The translations under genes and the position numbers were made by a program. A DNA stretch of 64,000 nt from assembly GCF_902167635.1 (NCBI RefSeq), contig NZ_CABHMS010000009.1, positions 266,272 through 330,271 on the forward strand. Reading direction: 5' to 3'. The DNA comes from Chitinophaga vietnamensis (lineage in GTDB: Bacteria > Bacteroidota > Bacteroidia > Chitinophagales > Chitinophagaceae). Below the pieces are notes generated by a model that ran no database searches, was not told where the DNA came from, and saw only the letters and a list, made by a program, of their open reading frames with translations. This document shows, piece after piece, positions 48,141-59,149 of this stretch; within the stretch, counting starts at the first letter, position 1; each line of letters opens with the position of its first letter.

Positions 48141-49469
48141 TTAGTAACGGTAGTAGTCTGGTTTGAACGGACCTTCTTTAGGCAGGCCGAGGTAGGCTGC
48201 CTGTGCGTCGCTGAGCACGTCCAGTTCCACGCCGATTTTTTTCAGGTGGAGATGGGCTACTTTTTCATCGAGGTGTTTAGGCAGTACGTATACTTTGTTT
48301 TCGTATTTGTCTGCGTTCAGCCACAGTTCCAGCTGCGCGAGCGTCTGGTTGGTGAAGGAGTTGCTCATTACGAAAGAAGGGTGGCCGGTAGCGCAACCGA
48401 GGTTTACCAGGCGGCCTTCTGCCAGCAGGATGATATCTTTACCGTCGATGGTGTATTTATCTACCTGTGGTTTGATTTCCACTTTGGTGTTACCGTAGTT
48501 TTTGTTGAGCCATGCTACATCGATTTCGATATCGAAGTGACCGATATTGGAAACGATACATTTATCTTTCATCAGTTTGAAGTGTTCGCCGGTGATGATA
48601 TCGCGGCAGCCGGTAGTAGTTACTACGATATCGGCTTCTTTGATGGCATCGCTCATTTTTTTCACTTCATAACCTTCCATGGCGGCTTGCAGTGCGCAGA
48701 TCGGATCGATCTCTGTAACGATCACGCGGGCGCCGGCGCCTCTGAGGGATTCAGCGGAACCTTTACCAACATCGCCGAAACCGGCTACTACCGCCACTTT
48801 ACCAGCGATCATTACATCGGTAGCACGGCGGATCGCATCTACGCAGGATTCGCGGCAACCGTATTTGTTATCGAATTTGGATTTGGTAACGGAGTCGTTG
48901 ATGTTGATAGCGGGCATCGGCAGGGTACCGTTCTTCATGCGCTCGTAGAGGCGGTGAACGCCGGTAGTGGTTTCTTCGCTGAGGCCTTTGATGTGCTGGA
49001 TCAGTTCTGTGTATTTGTCGAGCACCATGTTGGTGAGGTCGCCGCCATCATCCAGGATCATATTGAGCGGACGATCGGGAGAACCGAAGAACAGGGTTTG
49101 TTCAATGCACCAGTCGAACTCTTGTTCGTTGAGGCCTTTCCAGGCGAAAACAGGAATACCGGCAGCGGCGATAGCGGCAGCGGCGTGGTCCTGTGTAGAG
49201 AAGATGTTGCAGGAGCTCCAGCGTACTTCGGCGCCCAGGTGTACCAGGGTTTCGATCAGTACGGCAGTCTGGATAGTCATATGCAGACAGCCGGCGATGC
49301 GTGCGCCTTTCAGTGGCTGGCTATTGCCATATTCTTCTCTGAGCGACATGAGGCCGGGCATTTCGGCTTCTGCCAGCTCGATCTCTTTGCGGCCCCAGGC
49401 AGCAAGAGACATATCTTTTACCTTATATTTCAGGTCAAAGTCAATGTTAGATTTAGCAATTGTAGACAT
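48141..49469 (-). CDS. ahcY: Adenosylhomocysteinase, right-arm copy
   Basis: Identical 442-residue copy of 16984-18312 with all catalytic residues and the NAD motif. Confidence 0.96.
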   Translation of the reverse strand: MSTIAKSNIDFDLKYKVKDMSLAAWGRKEIELAEAEMPGLMSLREEYGNSQPLKGARIAGCLHMTIQTAVLIETLVHLGAEVRWSSCNIFSTQDHAAAAIAAAGIPVFAWKGLNEQEFDWCIEQTLFFGSPDRPLNMILDDGGDLTNMVLDKYTELIQHIKGLSEETTTGVHRLYERMKNGTLPMPAININDSVTKSKFDNKYGCRESCVDAIRRATDVMIAGKVAVVAGFGDVGKGSAESLRGAGARVIVTEIDPICALQAAMEGYEVKKMSDAIKEADIVVTTTGCRDIITGEHFKLMKDKCIVSNIGHFDIEIDVAWLNKNYGNTKVEIKPQVDKYTIDGKDIILLAEGRLVNLGCATGHPSFVMSNSFTNQTLAQLELWLNADKYENKVYVLPKHLDEKVAHLHLKKIGVELDVLSDAQAAYLGLPKEGPFKPDYYRY

Positions 49470-49907
49470 TCTGTTCTTTTTTTGGCAAATCTATGGTTAT
49501 TTTATCTTTTTACATAATCATTCGTAGTAAATTTCTCCCTTTCTCCCCTAAAGTTTTGTTAAGCAGCCTTCTGCCTTCTATCTCATCTTGCTAAACAAAT
49601 TAATTTGATTAAATATAATTTATGATATAAATTTGCTTATTATAATATATGATTTTATAACAAACTGTTTTTTTATAGTTGACAATCTATAGAATATATG
49701 GAAAGTTATAAAGTCATGTCGATCTTCGCTACACGCTGAGTATATAACAAAATAACCACCGGCAAAGGTTTTTCAGAATTTACAAGGAATAACAGCTTGG
49801 TGCCGGGAGAGCCAATTTACATACAGGCATATAGGGTTTTACAAAGGACTGTATTCATTTTTCTGACTTAAAATCTATATGTATAAATAGAAATTTTACA
49901 CGTTTTT
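49470..49907. promoter_or_regulatory. AT-rich divergent intergenic region, right-arm copy
   Basis: Mirror of 16546-16983, between ahcY and the adhesin operon. Strongly AT-rich with no gene; no promoter can be assigned firmly. Confidence 0.45.
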
Positions 49908-52900
49908 ATGTTACTCCTTTCCCATCCTATGAAATCAACGAAGAAAGCTATGCCCTGTCGTATCGCAGCACGTTGCGGTATGGTGCTGGTCTGGATAATT
50001 GGCTTCGTGATTAACGCACACGCACAAACGAAAAAAATCATTAACCCCGGAGGAGGCCTTGCTACTACCAATGACCTGAGGATCGAGATCGATCCCAGTG
50101 GCAGCTACAGCGTTTACCGTTTGGGCAATGCAGAAACATATCAGAAAATACCAACGGGTATCGTGAGCACCATGATATTCCAGGATCTTGATAACCTGTA
50201 CGTGAGCAGTGAGCTGACGCCGAGCATCTGTGAGATATCTGACGTGATGGGGAAAGGAACCACGGCAGAACCTTACCGGGTGAATATGATCGGTACCGTT
50301 AGCGGCGCGGGGTTCAACTTCTTCAATAACATGACGATGATGATCACCATCAGTTATGTAAGCGGGACCAATTATTTCTACCTCGACTATACTTTTTTTG
50401 TAGCAGCAGCAGATATGCCGGGCGGCCTCAATGCAGTGCCGCACCTTTATTTGTCTGAATACAATGTATTACAGGAAGCTCTGGCGCCCACCGCGCCCGG
50501 CTATCCTGGCGCAGCGGCCCTGTACACCAAAGGATTCATTGAGATACCGCCGCCAGTACCGACAGGCACCACGCCCAAGCTGGTAGGGCTTTTCAGAGGT
50601 ATTGGCACACCGGCTTCCGGACCATTCACACATGTATTGGCTGCACGCGACCAGTTCTCTACTTATTATTCCGGTGTGGTAAATTCCCGCAACCAGAAGA
50701 AAACGGATGGTTTCAGTCTTTATAACACCTGTAACTTCGGACAGCTGCCCAGCACCAACCGCGGTATTGCCGTGGAGATCTCCGATCAAAACAAACCCCT
50801 GCAAGGAAATGTTGCGCAGGGAACATCGGTATTGGTAGGCTATGGTACAGATACCACATTTAATTCAGATTATATTCCCCTGCAAGCCGCTATGGCCAGC
50901 AGGCCTGTGAGCACCGGTTCCACGCCGGTGATCGTGCAATTTGCACAGGATACGCTCGCCGGGCTGGAAGGTAATACAGGTGATAATCATGATCCTCATA
51001 ACTTCAATATCATTGTATCGGGCGGCAAGATCACTGCGCCCTTGTACGTGAAGATGCAGGTGGTACCTGCCACGCCGGGCGATACGCATGTGGCAATAGA
51101 CGGCGTGGACTATACCAATTTCCAGAATGGTTTTATGATACCGCCCGGAGATTACAGCACGCCTACCCCTGTTACGGTGAATGGTTTTACCGTGATCGGT
51201 AATAACAAACTGGAATACGACCGTCATTTTAAAGTGCAATTGGTGCCCGTTGGCTGTAACGGCCTCCTTACGCTGGGCCCCAAGGTGGTGGCCACTTACG
51301 TGATACAGGATGACGAGAACCATAACATCTTCTTCACGCCGCCATCACCGGCATCGATCGATGAGGGTAACACCGCCACTGCGCAGGTGAGCCTGCAATC
51401 CGGTGTTACCACTACGGAGGCATTCTGGGTAAAACTCAGCGGCATCGCGCCAACGACCGGAGTAACGGCCACGCCTAAACTGGATTATATCCTGCCGGAC
51501 AGCGTGTTGATCGATATTAATAAAGGATCGGCCAATATCACGATCAGCGCGGTGAAAGACAGTGTGCTGGAGCGCCCTGAGTTGTTCCGTGTGAAGGCAG
51601 ATGCAGTAGTGCTGGGTCATCCGGCTACTGTTACCGGCGCCGATATCACCATCAATGATATGACCCGCCTCGATCCTACCTTAACAGCCATCCAGCTGAT
51701 AAAGGACCCGGCGGTAACGGAAATCAAAGAAGGCAACCTCTATCACTTTACCGCATCATTACCGTTCAACGTCACTACTGATATCCCGATCACCGTTACC
51801 CTGGCGCCTGCCGGCACGGCCACTAACGGTGTAGACTATACGCTGTCGCCATCGCCATTGGTGATCGCCAACCATTCCACTACGCTGAATATTGATGTGC
51901 CGAAAGACAGTGTGATAGATGGCGATAAGACATTGCAGCTCAGCGGCACCGGTAACGATGGTATCACCAACACCTATCATGTAAACGATACCACGCTGAC
52001 CATTATAGATGCGAACTACCCGTTGACCAGTCCGGTTACTTTGCATACCACTGCCACTGCCATTGACGAAGGCAATGCAACAGGTGCGGACATCACACTG
52101 GTACTGCCCAACGGCCTGAAAGCAGGTAAGGACATGGTCTTCAACATCAGCAGGGGAGTGACCGGTACCGCCGCCAACACAGCCTACAGTGGCCTGCCGG
52201 CAACGATTACGATACCGGCCGGACAAAATGCCTCTGCCCCGGTGAAGATCACAGCGCCGGCTAACCTCGTGCTGGATGACAGTTCCATGCTGGTGATCAA
52301 TTTCTCGCATCCGGATGTGAACATCAAAACAGGCGACAGCCTCAAACTGGTGATCGCGGATAAAACAAGAAGTACCTCACCTGGCAGCGACAAGATCACG
52401 CTGACGGCACAAACCGCACTGCTGAACGAAGGAGACAGTACGAAATTCCAGATCGCCTTGCCAACAGGCATTACTTCAGCGAAAGATATTCAGATCAGTT
52501 TAGCGGCCAACCCGGCCTCTGTGGCTACCGCGGCGGATTTCACGCTGAACCAGCCGAACATCGTTCTGCGCAAGGGCCTGAACAGCGCGCTCACTGATTA
52601 CACCGTTGTTACTGCAACATCAGACCTGGTGCTGGAAACAGACGAACAGCTGATCATCGACGGTACTGCACCAAATTACACGATCACATCTGCCGCTTTC
52701 AAGATAAAAGATATGACCCGCCTCAATGCGGCTAATACGGTCATCTCCTTTAAGAAGGATCCCGCAGTTACACAAATCAAGGAAGGCAACCTGTATCATT
52801 TCAGCGCTTCCCTGCCTGATAATGTGACAACAGAAGTGCCGATCACCGTCAACCTTACTTACAGCGGCACCGCCACTTACGGTACCGACTATACGCTGAC

Positions 52901-55900
52901 GCCGCAATCGCTGACCATCACCAATCACGCTGCCAACTTTGACCTGAATGTGCCGACCGATAACCGGATCGATGGCGATCAGACCCTGATCCTGAGCGCT
53001 ACCGTAACAGATGGCACCAGCACGGCTTTCACCGTGAAGGATACTACCCTGATCATCAAAGATGCAAACTATCCGCTGACCACACCGGTGACCTTGCAGC
53101 TTACTACCAACAGCATTGATGAAGGCAATACCACCGGTACCAATCTCACCGTGGCTTTCCCGGGAGGATTGATCGCCGGTAAAGATTTCACTTTTAATAT
53201 AGGCAAGGGCCTTACAACCACTGCCGCTAATGGCGCGTACACTGCGTTGCCGGCAACCATCACCATCCCTGCCGGTAAAAATGCATCGCTGCCGGTGGCG
53301 ATCACCGCGCCTGCCAATACGGTACTTGATGATGACTCCTATGTAATCATAACGCTGGCCAGTGCGGACCCGAATATTGCGACGGGCGACAGCCTGAAAT
53401 TGAGCATTGCAGATAAAACGAGGATCACTTCGCCGGGCAGTAACAAGATCACGATGACGGCGCAAACGGACCCGCTGAATGAAGGCGACAGTACCCGATT
53501 TGTATTGTCGTTGCCCGCTGGCATTACCTCTGCCAAAGATGTGAGCATTGCGCTTTCACGCAACACTGGTTCTGCGGCATCCGCAACTGACTTCAGTTTC
53601 AGGTCACCTAACATTGTATTACCAAAATTCACCAACAATACCACTACGCCGTTTACGGTGATCAATGCTTTACAGGATAAGATCATTGAAAATGATGAAC
53701 AGCTGATCATCGATGGTACGGCAGCCAATTACACCGTAGCATCTGCTTCTTTCATCATTAAAGATATGACGCGCCAGGTAGCTGCCAACAGGGCGCTCAC
53801 CATTGCCCCTGCTACACAGCAGCTGGCAGAAGGCGCCAGCAATGATTATATCATCAGTTTGCCGGCAGGCGTAACCACCGAAATCCCGCTGACGATCAAC
53901 TTCAGCACCTCCGGTACCGCCACAGCCGGCGCAGACTATACACTACCGGCAACGGCTACACTCTCTTCCGGCGATACGGTACATGTGCCGCTGGTGATCA
54001 AGACCGATAATATCGTAGAAGGGCCGGAAACCATCCATGTTGCGCCTTCCGTGACCGATGGCAGCGCTTATGTGTATACCATTGGCGCCGCAGATGTGAC
54101 GATCATTGATGCGCAATACCCGGTAACATTGCAACTCACCGCTACGCCGGCCTCTATCAAGGAAGGCGACCAGACCGCGCTTAACGTTACCTTGCCTAAT
54201 AACTGGATCGCCGGTTTTGATATAAGCGTTAACGTTATAAAAGATGCCGCTTCCACTTTGGCCAATACTGACCACTCCGCCGTGCCGGGCACTTTCGTGA
54301 TCAAGAAAGGTCAGACCGCAGCAACACCGGCCACCATCACCGCCTTTGCCAACAATATGCTGGGCGACGGCGGTACCATCATTGTTACCGGCTCCACTTC
54401 AGATAATAATATAAAAGTGCGGCCCGATACCATCACGGTGGCAGATAATACCATCAACCAGCCAGGCGCCAACCAGATGACGATGAGCTCCAATATCAGC
54501 ATAGTGCCGGAAGGCAGCAGTGCGGATATCACGATATCATTGGCAGGTTCTTATGTTTCCAAAACGCCGATCACCGTTACCCTCAGCAGGGATGCGGCTT
54601 CTGTGGCCGGCAATAGCGATGCTACGCTTACCACTACCCAGCTGGTATTGCCAGCCGCCACCCATTCACAAACATTCGCCGGCGTGCTGAAAGCCAATAC
54701 CGACCTGGTATTGGAACGAGATAAATCTTATATACTCGATGGCGCTGCCGCCCCGTTTGTGGTCAATAATGTGCCGCTGACTATCAAGGATATGACGCGC
54801 GCATCGGCCGCCAATACTACTTTGAGCGTAGCCGCACAAACGCCTGCACCTTATAAGGAAGGCGATAAAGTAAACCTGAATGTTACCCTGCCTACCGGCG
54901 TAACAACAGAAGTGCCCATCAACATTACCCTGCAACCGCGTAATGGCACCGCACAATCAGGCGCAGATTATAATCTTCCTAACGCCATCATCTATAACAA
55001 AGACACGGTAATCGTATTGGACCTGTTGAACGATAATCTCGTAGAAGGGCCGGAAACACTGAATATCCCGGCTACTGCAACAGATGGCATCTCTACATTC
55101 ACGATTAACCCGCTCGACTATACGATTACTGATAAACAATATCCCTTGCCATCGCCGATATTGATCAAGGCTACGCCAGACAGTATTGATGAAGGTGGCG
55201 CCGGCACGAAGCTCTCTGTGCAATTGCCGAATGGCTGGCAAGCGGGCAGGCTGATCACGGTGAACCTCAACAAAGGCGCGGCATCTACGGCCACCACCAA
55301 CGATCACAGCGCATTGCCTGCATCTATTACGATGAACCCGGGAGATAATGAAACGGCTTCGTCTACGCTCGTGAGCGCCTACAGCGACCTGGTACTGGAA
55401 GATAACGAAAGCCTGATCGTTCAGGGAAATACCGGAGATATAAATATGCCGGTACGTGATACCACGGTGATCATCAGAGATAAGACACATGAGAACCCGC
55501 TGTACAATGTGCTGAAGCTGACCGGCATCACCACCGGCACACATGTGCTTGAAGGCAACAGCTACACCCTGCAGGTGAGCCTGGCGCCTGGCGTGACCTG
55601 TAACCGGGATATCGCCGTAGGCATATCGATAGACCCTGCATCTGCCGCCAAAGCAACAGATGTCAGCGGCCTGCCTTCAACAGTGGTGATACCTGCGGGT
55701 CAATCAGCAGTACAGTTCTCCTTTACTGCGGTGGCAGACAAGGTAATTGAGCCGGATGAGTTGCTGCGCCTTGTAGCTGTATCTCAAAACTATCCGGGCC
55801 TTACAAGCGATCATATAGACCTGACGATAGATGATGCTACCCGCCGCGATCCCGCCAATCTGCAACTCGCGGTGAAGATCGATTCTACTTCCCTGATGGA

Positions 55901-58202
55901 AGGCCATAGCAGCCAGGTAACTGTTGGCTTCACTGCCGATCAGATTGTATCCTCAGAAGATATCATCATCAATATTGCCCGTGATCCTTCATCTACCGCT
56001 GATGATGCAGATTACAGCGGCATGCCGGCGCAGGTGAAACTGCCGGCGGGCACGCATAGCCTTACTTATACTTTGAACGCCATCAACGATCATGCACTCG
56101 AAGGCGATGAGCAGCTGGTGTTCAAAGCCGCACTGCAACCCGGCAGCTTTGCCTATACGCTGCAACAGCCTGCCGCGGTGCTGATCCCTGAAACCGGCGA
56201 TATGCGCGTAATACTTACCAAAGGCAGCGATGCCGCGGAACCCGCCACCAATGGCAGTTTCGTGTTCAGCCTGCCCGGTACCGACACCGCCGCCGCCGAT
56301 GTGAAAGTAGTGTTCTACGTTAGCAGCATCGCAGGTACCACCAATATTGCACCTATACCCACATCGGTAACGATACCTGCCGGTAAAACCAGTGTATCCG
56401 TTCCCGTTAATGTGATCGATAACTATGTGATAGAAGGCGATGAGCAGGTGAAAGCCGCCCTGATGCTGGCACAGATGAAACGTTTCAACAAGTTCATCGG
56501 CTTCAACGTCAACGAAGCAGATACCGTAATAGTGACGGTACATGATGATGAGAGCGACGCTACCGGCCCTAAAGCCCTTGCCCGCCAGATGCTCGTGGAA
56601 AAAGTAAAAGATGCCGCCGAACCGGCCACACAAGGCGCTTTCCGCATCCGCTTCACAGATACGCAGCTCTCTGCCGTGAAAGATGTAACTGTGAATTATA
56701 CCGTTGGCGGCAGCGCTACGCCCGATGTACGTTATCAAAAACTGGGTGGCAGCGTTACCATCCCGGCGGGCCAGCATGAAGCGATTGTAACAGTGAATCC
56801 GATAGATGATAATATCGTAGAGGGAGATGAAAATGTGCAACTGCAACTGAAGACGGTGAGCAGCACGCTCGCAGGCGTGACCTGGCCTATCTCTTCACAA
56901 TCCACCGCCGATGTGATCATCCACGATAACGACACGCTGGTGCTCAATATCGCCAGCGCCGTTGCCACAGCGGTAGAAGGCGACGCGATACAGTTTACGT
57001 TCAACTCGCCTACCCGCGCCAAGTCCGATGTGCCGGTACGCCTGCAGATCGATCAGGATTCGGCCCGCAGCTTCGCCACCAGCGCCGGTACGCTCTCCGG
57101 TAACGTTCTTACGGTGAACCTGCCCGCTATGCAAACGCAGTACACCTTTACCATCACCGTTACTGATAATGACGTAAATGATGATAACGGATTCCTGAAG
57201 GCGACGATCCTGCCTTATAATGGCAGCAACAGTACGCCGCTGTATACAGCCGGCGCCAATAATGTTGCACAGGTAGCGATTACAGATAATGATCCGCTGA
57301 GCATCTCTTTCGCTGCGCTTAAATTCTCTGCGAAAGAAGGTAACCTCGGTGAACGCCTGCCGCTCGACTTCAAACTGAAGATGAGCCGGAAGAGCTCGCG
57401 CCCGATCACGGTGAACTATGTGTTTGAAGAAGATACCAATGGTACCGAGATGCCTTTCATGAGCTACAAAGCCATACCTGGTAAGGATTTCGAAGATAAC
57501 ATCACACAAACTATCATCCCGCCGATGGCGTCGGAAGGTACGCTCACTGTGCGCATGATTGGTGATACCGTGTTTGAAATGGATCAGTCGTTCATTGTAC
57601 ATATGATGACGGTATCTGTGCCTTCCGGCCAGAATACGCCCACACTCACTGATCCTGTAAAGGCCACCGGTGTGATCCTCAATGATGATCCGATGTGCGG
57701 CCCTTGTGATACCGATGGCGATGGTTTGACCAATGACCAGGAAGATATCAACCACAATGGTAACCCCTGGGATGATGACAGCGATGGAGATGGTATCCCC
57801 AACTTCCTCGACCTGGATTCTGCCAACGATGGCGTACCGGATTCCGTGAGCAGGTTCTATCTCGACAAAAACCGCCAGCTCAATTATGTAGATGGGGTAG
57901 ATGGCAAGATCCGCGTGTATCCTGGTATTTCGCCGAATCATGATGGCATGGGTAATGAGGTGATGTACATTGAGAACATCAATAAATATCCGGATAACAA
58001 GGTGGTGATCTTCAACCGTTGGGGCGGCACTGTCTTCAAAACAAACAACTACGATAACAAGTCCAACAACTTTGACGGCCATGCCAATACCGGCGGCAGC
58101 TCGGGACAAGAGGTGCCGGATGGTTCTTACTTCTATGTGATCGAGGTACGTACCAATGGTAAAACGGAAAGGTATACGGGCTACATTGTCATCAAACGTT
58201 AA
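49908..58202 (+). CDS. Giant Calx-beta adhesin, right-arm copy
   Basis: Identical 2764-residue copy of 8251-16545, with the alternating three-domain Calx-beta super-repeat, Asp-rich type-3 repeats and the type-B type IX C-terminal domain. The preferred start may be the second ATG, at 49929. That even this long internally repetitive gene is identical in both arms argues for a very recent or artificial origin of the duplication. Confidence 0.91.
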   Translation: MLLLSHPMKSTKKAMPCRIAARCGMVLVWIIGFVINAHAQTKKIINPGGGLATTNDLRIEIDPSGSYSVYRLGNAETYQKIPTGIVSTMIFQDLDNLYVSSELTPSICEISDVMGKGTTAEPYRVNMIGTVSGAGFNFFNNMTMMITISYVSGTNYFYLDYTFFVAAADMPGGLNAVPHLYLSEYNVLQEALAPTAPGYPGAAALYTKGFIEIPPPVPTGTTPKLVGLFRGIGTPASGPFTHVLAARDQFSTYYSGVVNSRNQKKTDGFSLYNTCNFGQLPSTNRGIAVEISDQNKPLQGNVAQGTSVLVGYGTDTTFNSDYIPLQAAMASRPVSTGSTPVIVQFAQDTLAGLEGNTGDNHDPHNFNIIVSGGKITAPLYVKMQVVPATPGDTHVAIDGVDYTNFQNGFMIPPGDYSTPTPVTVNGFTVIGNNKLEYDRHFKVQLVPVGCNGLLTLGPKVVATYVIQDDENHNIFFTPPSPASIDEGNTATAQVSLQSGVTTTEAFWVKLSGIAPTTGVTATPKLDYILPDSVLIDINKGSANITISAVKDSVLERPELFRVKADAVVLGHPATVTGADITINDMTRLDPTLTAIQLIKDPAVTEIKEGNLYHFTASLPFNVTTDIPITVTLAPAGTATNGVDYTLSPSPLVIANHSTTLNIDVPKDSVIDGDKTLQLSGTGNDGITNTYHVNDTTLTIIDANYPLTSPVTLHTTATAIDEGNATGADITLVLPNGLKAGKDMVFNISRGVTGTAANTAYSGLPATITIPAGQNASAPVKITAPANLVLDDSSMLVINFSHPDVNIKTGDSLKLVIADKTRSTSPGSDKITLTAQTALLNEGDSTKFQIALPTGITSAKDIQISLAANPASVATAADFTLNQPNIVLRKGLNSALTDYTVVTATSDLVLETDEQLIIDGTAPNYTITSAAFKIKDMTRLNAANTVISFKKDPAVTQIKEGNLYHFSASLPDNVTTEVPITVNLTYSGTATYGTDYTLTPQSLTITNHAANFDLNVPTDNRIDGDQTLILSATVTDGTSTAFTVKDTTLIIKDANYPLTTPVTLQLTTNSIDEGNTTGTNLTVAFPGGLIAGKDFTFNIGKGLTTTAANGAYTALPATITIPAGKNASLPVAITAPANTVLDDDSYVIITLASADPNIATGDSLKLSIADKTRITSPGSNKITMTAQTDPLNEGDSTRFVLSLPAGITSAKDVSIALSRNTGSAASATDFSFRSPNIVLPKFTNNTTTPFTVINALQDKIIENDEQLIIDGTAANYTVASASFIIKDMTRQVAANRALTIAPATQQLAEGASNDYIISLPAGVTTEIPLTINFSTSGTATAGADYTLPATATLSSGDTVHVPLVIKTDNIVEGPETIHVAPSVTDGSAYVYTIGAADVTIIDAQYPVTLQLTATPASIKEGDQTALNVTLPNNWIAGFDISVNVIKDAASTLANTDHSAVPGTFVIKKGQTAATPATITAFANNMLGDGGTIIVTGSTSDNNIKVRPDTITVADNTINQPGANQMTMSSNISIVPEGSSADITISLAGSYVSKTPITVTLSRDAASVAGNSDATLTTTQLVLPAATHSQTFAGVLKANTDLVLERDKSYILDGAAAPFVVNNVPLTIKDMTRASAANTTLSVAAQTPAPYKEGDKVNLNVTLPTGVTTEVPINITLQPRNGTAQSGADYNLPNAIIYNKDTVIVLDLLNDNLVEGPETLNIPATATDGISTFTINPLDYTITDKQYPLPSPILIKATPDSIDEGGAGTKLSVQLPNGWQAGRLITVNLNKGAASTATTNDHSALPASITMNPGDNETASSTLVSAYSDLVLEDNESLIVQGNTGDINMPVRDTTVIIRDKTHENPLYNVLKLTGITTGTHVLEGNSYTLQVSLAPGVTCNRDIAVGISIDPASAAKATDVSGLPSTVVIPAGQSAVQFSFTAVADKVIEPDELLRLVAVSQNYPGLTSDHIDLTIDDATRRDPANLQLAVKIDSTSLMEGHSSQVTVGFTADQIVSSEDIIINIARDPSSTADDADYSGMPAQVKLPAGTHSLTYTLNAINDHALEGDEQLVFKAALQPGSFAYTLQQPAAVLIPETGDMRVILTKGSDAAEPATNGSFVFSLPGTDTAAADVKVVFYVSSIAGTTNIAPIPTSVTIPAGKTSVSVPVNVIDNYVIEGDEQVKAALMLAQMKRFNKFIGFNVNEADTVIVTVHDDESDATGPKALARQMLVEKVKDAAEPATQGAFRIRFTDTQLSAVKDVTVNYTVGGSATPDVRYQKLGGSVTIPAGQHEAIVTVNPIDDNIVEGDENVQLQLKTVSSTLAGVTWPISSQSTADVIIHDNDTLVLNIASAVATAVEGDAIQFTFNSPTRAKSDVPVRLQIDQDSARSFATSAGTLSGNVLTVNLPAMQTQYTFTITVTDNDVNDDNGFLKATILPYNGSNSTPLYTAGANNVAQVAITDNDPLSISFAALKFSAKEGNLGERLPLDFKLKMSRKSSRPITVNYVFEEDTNGTEMPFMSYKAIPGKDFEDNITQTIIPPMASEGTLTVRMIGDTVFEMDQSFIVHMMTVSVPSGQNTPTLTDPVKATGVILNDDPMCGPCDTDGDGLTNDQEDINHNGNPWDDDSDGDGIPNFLDLDSANDGVPDSVSRFYLDKNRQLNYVDGVDGKIRVYPGISPNHDGMGNEVMYIENINKYPDNKVVIFNRWGGTVFKTNNYDNKSNNFDGHANTGGSSGQEVPDGSYFYVIEVRTNGKTERYTGYIVIKR

Positions 58203-58216
58203 ACAAGTTGATACCT

Positions 58217-59128
58217 ATGAAAAAGTACATCATAAAAGCGCTAGGTATAGTGGTCATCTGCTGTTGCGGCGCGAAAGTGCAGGCGCAGCAGGAGCCTATC
58301 TACTCGCAATATATGTTCAACAACATGGTGATCAACCCTGCGTATCCTTCTATGGACGAGTCGTCCAGCCTCACGGCTGTGGGCCGCAACCAGTGGGTGG
58401 GCGTGGATGGTGCACCTAAAACGGCTACGGCCTCATTTTATACGCCTGTGAAGGCCACCAATACCAGCCTGGGTTTTTCGCTGATGAATGAAAAGATCAC
58501 GGTGAACTCACAAACGCAGGTCAACTTCAATGTATCGCAGCGTGTGAAACTGAATGAGAAGCTGTACCTGGCGATGGGTATCAAAGGAGGCGTATCGCAG
58601 TACAAGGAAGATAACTGGGCGCTCAACACTTCCGATCCTGTATTTGCAAAAAACCAGAGTTACTGGAAAACGGATGTGGGCTTCGGTTTCATGCTGTTCA
58701 CCGATCATTTCTTTGTGGGCGTCTCTTCTCCCACCTTCAAAAGTTTTGACCTGGGCAACAGTGTAAATAAAGTAGCGGTGCAATCGCATTACTATCTGCA
58801 AACTGCTTATCTCTTCACGATCAATGATGCGGTAAAGATCAAGCCGAACATTTTGATCCGTGCGGTAAAAGGCAGTGGGGTACAATACGACCTCAATGCC
58901 AATATACTGCTGAAAAACCTGGTATGGCTGGGCGCTTCCTGGCGTTCTGAAAAAACCGTGACAGGCCTGGTGCAGGTGCAGGCCACCAAAAACCTGCAGA
59001 TCGGCTATTCGTATGATACGCCCACGCAATCGAACCTGAAGGGCGCGCAAACCGTATCGCACGAGCTGATGGTAAACTATCGCTTCGCCTGGTCGAAATG
59101 GAAAGTGGTAGCGCCAAGATATTTCTAA
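58217..59128 (+). CDS. PorP/SprF family protein, right-arm copy
   Basis: Identical 303-residue copy of 7325-8236, ATG at 58217, 14 bases after the adhesin stop. Confidence 0.91.
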   Translation: MKKYIIKALGIVVICCCGAKVQAQQEPIYSQYMFNNMVINPAYPSMDESSSLTAVGRNQWVGVDGAPKTATASFYTPVKATNTSLGFSLMNEKITVNSQTQVNFNVSQRVKLNEKLYLAMGIKGGVSQYKEDNWALNTSDPVFAKNQSYWKTDVGFGFMLFTDHFFVGVSSPTFKSFDLGNSVNKVAVQSHYYLQTAYLFTINDAVKIKPNILIRAVKGSGVQYDLNANILLKNLVWLGASWRSEKTVTGLVQVQATKNLQIGYSYDTPTQSNLKGAQTVSHELMVNYRFAWSKWKVVAPRYF

Positions 59129-59149
59129 CAAAATAACTATTCATCAATC